DNA of 37,197 bases, taken from NCBI RefSeq assembly GCF_003054025.1, contig NZ_QBKG01000019.1:1-37197 (forward strand), read 5' to 3'. The position numbers were made by a program, and so were the translations under genes. Below the pieces are notes generated by a model. The model saw nothing but the letters and a program-made list of their open reading frames with translations. It searched no databases and had not been told where the DNA came from. The stretch comes from Capnocytophaga leadbetteri. GTDB taxonomy: Bacteria; Bacteroidota; Bacteroidia; Flavobacteriales; Flavobacteriaceae. This document shows, piece after piece, positions 33,370 to 37,197 of this stretch. Each line of letters opens with the position of its first letter. The stretch's first letter is position 1.

Positions 33370-33387
33370 AACCGTTACACAACGGTT
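33370..33387 (-). promoter_or_regulatory. intercistronic hairpin after atpE
   Basis: AACCGTT (33370-33376) pairs with AACGGTT (33381-33387) around an ACAC loop, about 9 nt past the atpE stop. There is no U-tract after it on the minus strand, so it looks more like an mRNA-stabilising or processing structure than a full terminator. Confidence 0.5.
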
Positions 33388-33396
33388 TTGGGTGTT

Positions 33397-33636
<240 letters not shown>

Positions 33637-33639
33637 TTA

Positions 33640-34710
33640 CTAAGAGTGTTCCTCTTGTACCGCATCGCCTATAAATAGTGCTGATAACAGGGTGAACACG
33701 TAGGCTTGCAAAGCCGCTACCAATAGCTCTAACGTACTCATAAACAGTGTAAAAAGTACTGATACAGGCGATATAGCTACCGTACCAAAAATAAATATCA
33801 GCGATATCAAGCTAAGTATGATGATGTGCCCTGCCGTCATATTGGCAAACAAACGTATCATCAGTGCAAAAGGTTTAGTAAAGATACTGAGCACCTCAAT
33901 AGGTATCATTATAGGCAATATCCATACAGGCACCCCTGGTGGCGCAAAAATATGTCTCCAATAGTGTTTATTACCACTAAATACAGTAAGTAGAAGGGTA
34001 AAAATAGCTAACATACCTGTAAAAAGTATGTTGTTAGTCATTGTACCTGCAAAAGGGAAGAAAGGGATAAGCCCAAAAAGGTTACCTACCCATATCAAGA
34101 AAAACACCGTAAGCAGATAAGGCATATAGCGAGCGTAGTGTTTTTCACCTATATTAGGGATAGCTATATCATCGCGCACAAATAACACTAAAGGTTCTAA
34201 GAAAGCCGCAAGCCCTTTAGGCGCTTTGTCGTTCTTCTTATAAGAGCGTGCCACACTAATAAAAAGACATAGCAACAACGCTGAGGCTAAAAGCATCGAA
34301 AACACATTTTTAGTGATTGAAAAGTTAAGCGGACGTGCATTCGTCACTTGCCCTTTTTCGTCTAAAGAAACTGTATTTTCAGCATTTGCGTAATAAATAT
34401 CTTCATGATAACGCACGAACTTCTGTCCACCGCGTTCTACCACTACTTTGCCCTCATTGTCGTGCTCAAAAGCGTTAGACATAAACATCACTAAGCCGTT
34501 GTCCGTCCACAGGATAACAGGTAGCGGAATAGCATAGGCGTGATGATTAAAGTCCATCACGTGAAAGTCGTGAGAGTCATTGATGTGCTCATCTACCAAT
34601 TTATTGATATTAAAAGGTTCTTGTTCCTGATTATCAGCCGAAAAGCCTATGGCAGGAAGTAGAAACAATAAAAATAAAGCGATATATGCGATGTATTTTT
34701 TAAGTACCAT
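33640..34710 (-). CDS. atpB: ATP synthase Fo a subunit
   Basis: The a subunit forms the ion channels next to the c-ring. At 356 residues it is much longer than the roughly 270 of E. coli, because of an N-terminal signal-like segment (YIAYIALFLLFLLPAIGFSA) and a hydrophilic domain of about 110 residues that is rich in His, Asp and Asn (DSHDFHVMDFNHHAY). This long exported N-terminal part is usual in Bacteroidota. The channel part has the essential R286 in MIRLFANMTAGH, E328 in STLELLVA and Q335. It is the first atp gene; atpE follows by 42 nt. Confidence 0.96.
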   Translation of the reverse strand: MVLKKYIAYIALFLLFLLPAIGFSADNQEQEPFNINKLVDEHINDSHDFHVMDFNHHAYAIPLPVILWTDNGLVMFMSNAFEHDNEGKVVVERGGQKFVRYHEDIYYANAENTVSLDEKGQVTNARPLNFSITKNVFSMLLASALLLCLFISVARSYKKNDKAPKGLAAFLEPLVLFVRDDIAIPNIGEKHYARYMPYLLTVFFLIWVGNLFGLIPFFPFAGTMTNNILFTGMLAIFTLLLTVFSGNKHYWRHIFAPPGVPVWILPIMIPIEVLSIFTKPFALMIRLFANMTAGHIIILSLISLIFIFGTVAISPVSVLFTLFMSTLELLVAALQAYVFTLLSALFIGDAVQEEHS

Positions 34711-34730
34711 TGCTATTTATTTTATTCGTG

Positions 34731-34738
34731 CAAATATA
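34731..34738 (-). promoter_or_regulatory. -7 element upstream of the atp operon
   Basis: On the minus strand TATATTTG (34731-34738) matches TAnnTTTG and lies 20 nt before the atpB ATG. A TTG at the expected -33 distance is missing. The gap between apt and atpB (34711-34886) is AT-rich and without a clear terminator, so read-through from apt is also possible. Confidence 0.5.
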
Positions 34739-34886
34739 GAAGTTTTTATTTAAGTGACGAAATTTTTAAGAAACTTTTTACAATACTATTTTATAAAGCA
34801 CTGACAATCAACAAAAACAAAAATCCTATTTTCGTAATTTTTCTTTTAAGACAGTAGTTTTTCCGATTATTAGTTGCATTAAGCCT

Positions 34887-35405
34887 CTAAAGAATACTGT
34901 ATACGGAGAGTCCCTTTAGTTTTTCGCGCCCGTTAAGGAAGTGCAACTCCATCAAAAAGTCGAGTTGTACTATATCGCCTCCAAGTCGTTCCACTAACTT
35001 TACCACTGCTTCAGCAGTACCTCCTGTAGCGAGTATATCATCGTGTATAAGCACTTTTTCACCTTTAGCGATGGCATCTTCGTGAATTTCAAGTACATCT
35101 TGTCCATATTCCAAATCATAGGTTTGCGAAAGCGTTTTGTAGGGCAATTTCCCTTTTTTGCGTACCGGTACAAAGCCAGCACCCAAGCGTTGCGCTAGTA
35201 GCATACCGAAGAAAAAGCCACGGCTTTCCATTCCTACCACCTTATCAACTTTCTGACCTTTAAGGTTTTCCACCAATAGGTCGATAACGTACTCTACCCC
35301 TTTCACATCCATTAGCAGAGGGGTAATATCTTTAAAAATAATTCCTTCTTTAGGAAAATCTTTAATGTCGCGTATTTTGCTCTGAATATATTCTTTTTTA
35401 TCCAT
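34887..35405 (-). CDS. apt: adenine phosphoribosyltransferase
   Basis: Apt salvages adenine with PRPP to AMP. The 172-residue protein has the type I phosphoribosyltransferase fold: [15 protein letters not shown] at the N-terminus, the [10 protein letters not shown] segment, the flexible loop with [11 protein letters not shown] and the PRPP-binding motif [14 protein letters not shown] (118-131). Length is standard. It lies 11 nt downstream of ctlX on the same strand, in a probable two-gene operon, with a copy of the 17-nt motif just upstream of its start. Confidence 0.97.
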   Translation of the reverse strand: MDKKEYIQSKIRDIKDFPKEGIIFKDITPLLMDVKGVEYVIDLLVENLKGQKVDKVVGMESRGFFFGMLLAQRLGAGFVPVRKKGKLPYKTLSQTYDLEYGQDVLEIHEDAIAKGEKVLIHDDILATGGTAEAVVKLVERLGGDIVQLDFLMELHFLNGREKLKGLSVYSIL

Positions 35406-35408
35406 TTT

Positions 35409-35425
35409 TTTAGTTATTAATCGTT
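35409..35425 (-). promoter_or_regulatory. 17-nt start-proximal motif, apt copy
   Basis: Plus-strand sequence TTTAGTTATTAATCGTT; on the gene strand AACGATTAATAACTAAA ends 3 nt before the apt ATG and overlaps the end of the ctlX coding region. It differs by one base from the atpF copy. Confidence 0.5.
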
Positions 35426-36355
35426 AGCTATAGGGTTAAACACTTCTGCCATCATACAGCGGGCACTACCGCCGCCACAGGTTTCTATGGTCTCTAAATT
35501 GCTGTGAATAATAGGACAATGCTTCTCAATAGTTTGTCGCTGTGCGGCTGTCAGACAGTTGTAGGCAGCGTCACTCATCACCAAATACGACCTGTCAGCC
35601 CCTTGCACTTGCAGCATATTGCCCGCGTATTGGTACATCTGTTCTGCAGTGATACTGATAATCTCTTTGTGGTCTTCTTTTAGGTGGTGCAACACATTTT
35701 TGCGCTCGCTTTTGTCAGTGATAGTATCCAAACACACCACCGCAAAATCCTCACCCAAAGCCATCATCACATTAGTGTGATAGATAGGCACTTGCTTATT
35801 ATCAACCTGCTGATAAGCGCTAAATATCACAGGGGTATATTCAAAATCCTCGCAAAACTCAATAAAAAGTTCTTCATCAGCACGAGGCGAGAGCGCACAA
35901 TAAGCTTTCCGATTTACCCTATCGAGTATCATAGCCCCTGTACCTTCCAAAAACACATTTTCTTTTTCAGCTTCGGTATAGTCATACACATTTTCTATGG
36001 CGAAACCCTCAGCTTCCACCCTATCCAAAATATCCTCGCGACGTTCACGACGACGATTTTCAGCAAACATAGGGTATATAGCCACATCACCATTTTGGTG
36101 AAAGGTAATCCAGTTGTTAGGAAACACCGAATCAGGAGTATTTTGTTCGTAGATATCATCTACCACTATCACTTTTACCCCTACTATGCGCAGTTTATGC
36201 ACCAACGCATCAAACTCTTGTTGAGCCTGACGGTTAATTTCCTCATTTTTCAAATCCATTTCCTCTTGGAAATAGTTATTAACCACCGTTTCTTCATTCA
36301 TACGGAAGCGCACAGGGCGTACCATTAGTACGGTATTGGTAAGTTGTTTTTTCAT
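35417..36355 (-). CDS. ctlX: CtlX-type guanidino/ureido hydrolase (amidinotransferase superfamily)
   Basis: This 312-residue protein belongs to the arginine deiminase/amidinotransferase (pentein) superfamily and resembles the CtlX citrulline-utilisation hydrolases. Visible features are [18 protein letters not shown] at the N-terminus, [13 protein letters not shown] with the substrate-binding Asp/Asn, the acidic [10 protein letters not shown], the catalytic His in [11 protein letters not shown] and the C-terminal GGGSARCM with the likely nucleophile C300. The exact substrate (citrulline, arginine or a related compound) cannot be deduced, so the symbol is tentative. It heads a unit with apt. 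Its promoter is embedded in copy C of the dispersed repeat. Confidence 0.85.
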   Translation of the reverse strand: MKKQLTNTVLMVRPVRFRMNEETVVNNYFQEEMDLKNEEINRQAQQEFDALVHKLRIVGVKVIVVDDIYEQNTPDSVFPNNWITFHQNGDVAIYPMFAENRRRERREDILDRVEAEGFAIENVYDYTEAEKENVFLEGTGAMILDRVNRKAYCALSPRADEELFIEFCEDFEYTPVIFSAYQQVDNKQVPIYHTNVMMALGEDFAVVCLDTITDKSERKNVLHHLKEDHKEIISITAEQMYQYAGNMLQVQGADRSYLVMSDAAYNCLTAAQRQTIEKHCPIIHSNLETIETCGGGSARCMMAEVFNPIAND

Positions 36356-36385
36356 TATAAATGTTTAATGCGGTCAGCAATCAAA

Positions 36386-36518
36386 GGCACAAAGGTACAA
36401 ATAATTTATCAATTAGCAAATTTGCCTATTAGCAGAAATTTTTTATCTCCACATTTACCCTTTACGAACGATACAGAAACGATACAGGAAGAGCTAACGA
36501 TAAGCGAAGGATAAGCGA
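36386..36518 (-). repeat. dispersed promoter-carrying repeat, copy C
   Basis: Read on the minus strand from 36518, it begins TCGCTTATCCTTCGCTTATC, continues through TTCCTGTATCGTTTCTGTAT, AAAGGGTAAA, ATTTCTGCTAATAGG and AAATTTGCTAATTGATAAAT, and ends TACCTTTGTGCC at 36386. It matches copy B (24845-24968) in the same order and orientation relative to the downstream gene. Confidence 0.75.
36390..36419 (-). promoter_or_regulatory. promoter of ctlX-apt
   Basis: On the minus strand TACCTTTG (36390-36397) matches TAnnTTTG with TTG (36417-36419) 19 nt upstream. The leader is about 30 nt. It forms the gene-proximal end of repeat copy C. Confidence 0.75.
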
Positions 36519-36547
36519 CCCATTACCGAAATATAAACATCTACTAT

Positions 36548-36633
36548 CCCAGCCCTCTCAGTCCTCCCAGCCTTCCCTCAATCGCCGGTGCGGCTCGCCC
36601 TCCCAGCCCTCCCAGCCTTCTCATTCCTCCCAC
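36548..36633. repeat. C-rich degenerate tandem repeat with a G-quadruplex motif on the minus strand
   Basis: Several degenerate copies of CTCCCAGCC(C/T)T occur between 36548 and 36633, interrupted by GCCGGTGCGGC. At 36598-36613 four C3 tracts are separated by 1, 2 and 1 nt, so the minus strand carries a G3-N1-G3-N2-G3-N1-G3 motif. The surrounding DNA is very AT-rich, so this stretch stands out. The rest of the 448-bp gap (36356-36803) is AT-rich sequence in which I see no gene. Confidence 0.75.
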
Positions 36634-36803
36634 CAGTCCCACAATTCAAAATTCATAATTCCCCTCGCACTATTTAGAGCGCTTTATAGACTTAAAAAAC
36701 TCTTATCTCTATAGTGAGTAAAAGAAAATAATAAGGTAGTTCTTTTTTATTGTATTGATTGTTAATGAAATAAATTTTTAACAACACATCTGATACATTA
36801 CCC

Positions 36804-37197
36804 CTACCTATTGAAAATATTTTTTTCCTTAGAAAAGGATGGAATAGGAGCTACTTTACCTACTTTTTCAAGAGCAAGCCCTTTAATGTCTAACTCATTA
36901 AGTATACTTTCTAACTCTTGAGTGCAAAATAATTTTATTTCTGAAGTAGCATCTCTAAATATTATGTTCTTAGATGCTTCTTCATAAAAATACAAATCTT
37001 TGTTTCTGTATAATTCCATTCTCTTTAAATGACTTACCCCTTCATTATTTATACCCTTCACTATATTTTGGATATTGATAAAAACAAAATTCCTCTTTAC
37101 ATTGAAGCTGTTTAAACTTTTTCCTATAATAAAATAAAAGTTCCCGAAAATTAGTAATTTTGTGTTTGAGAAAAAAAGAACACCAAAATTCAAGAAC
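36804..37197 (-). CDS. 3' part of a gene resembling Imm11 (DUF1629) immunity proteins
   Basis: The frame is open to the window edge and stops at 36804, so the gene is cut by the edge; at least 131 codons are present. The stretch NFVFINIQNIVKGINNEG, then IIFRDATSEIKLFCTQEL and LNELDIKGLALEKVGK, follows the pattern of the C-terminal part of Imm11/DUF1629 proteins (a N-x-x-N-V-x-x-x-N-x-E segment, then an IFR segment, a phe-cys/val-ser-glu-leu segment and a closing GL-x-x-E-x-V). Those are immunity proteins of polymorphic toxin systems. This call is from memory of the pattern and rests on part of a protein. An internal ATG at 37019 would give a 72-residue product instead. The DNA is very AT-rich compared with the neighbouring genes, as is usual for toxin/immunity cargo. 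Confidence 0.4.
   Translation of the reverse strand, partial: FLNFGVLFFSNTKLLIFGNFYFIIGKSLNSFNVKRNFVFINIQNIVKGINNEGVSHLKRMELYRNKDLYFYEEASKNIIFRDATSEIKLFCTQELESILNELDIKGLALEKVGKVAPIPSFSKEKNIFNR

Noticed and set aside
35684-36328. Open frame of 214 codons on the plus strand opposite ctlX
   Set aside because: It is fully antisense to a well-supported gene, has no start signal or promoter, and its composition (many His, Ile, Phe) is that of a reverse-frame shadow.

Overview
This window looks like a chromosome segment of a Bacteroidota bacterium, most probably Flavobacteriaceae and possibly Capnocytophaga-like. The reasons are the ATP synthase cluster atpB-E-F-H-A-G without atpD/atpC, a FtsZ that ends in an SYLHDNVD-type tail, a folK/deoxynucleoside-kinase fusion, upstream regions without Shine-Dalgarno sequences, and many TTG-(17-21 nt)-TAnnTTTG promoters, the form used by the Bacteroidota primary sigma factor. 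Genus assignment is inference. No rRNA, tRNA, CRISPR array or transposase was seen.

Layout. (1) 1-1500: the left edge holds short direct repeats, two copies of a roughly 50-bp unit at a 64-bp period (the second with a perfect 32-bp palindrome), and an AT-rich tyrosine recombinase gene on the minus strand with its own terminator and promoter. This looks like the end of an integrated or invertible element. (2) 1690-6045, plus strand: purC, folK-dNK fusion, panB, a YoaK/DUF1275 membrane protein and an RluA-type pseudouridine synthase, tightly packed as one probable operon. (3) 6050-7843, minus: long-chain acyl-CoA ligase, convergent with the operon. (4) 8135-17340, plus: a DUF2339 polytopic membrane protein, two tandem Aer-like PAS-only proteins, an SNF2-family helicase, a small one-TM protein, a DUF4252 protein and a lipoyl E2 acyltransferase. 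(5) 17418-24680, minus: ftsZ-ftsA, kdsB, then accC-accB-fabH (fatty acid initiation). (6) 24984-26612, plus: a methylcrotonyl/propionyl-CoA carboxylase-type carboxyltransferase subunit. (7) 26695-36355, minus: ruvB, an RsuA/RluB-type pseudouridine synthase with a repetitive disordered N-terminus, atpG, a DUF1266 gene lodged inside the ATP synthase operon, atpA-H-F-E-B, apt and ctlX. (8) 36356-37197: a 450-bp intergenic region with a G-quadruplex-capable tract, then the 3' end of a gene that resembles Imm11-type immunity proteins and runs off the window.

Most genes are housekeeping: purine and folate/pantothenate synthesis, lipid metabolism, Kdo activation, cell division, energy and recombination. 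The most unusual signals lie between the genes. A roughly 125-bp sequence containing a complete promoter occurs upstream of both the carboxyltransferase gene and ctlX, and its two halves occur rearranged upstream of the acyl-CoA ligase. A separate 17-nt motif sits just upstream of the start codons of atpF, atpA and apt. I found no convincing new defence or toxin system inside the window. The best candidates for something undescribed are the promoter-carrying dispersed repeat, the start-codon-associated 17-mer, the DUF1266 protein in the ATP synthase operon, and the paired PAS-only proteins.
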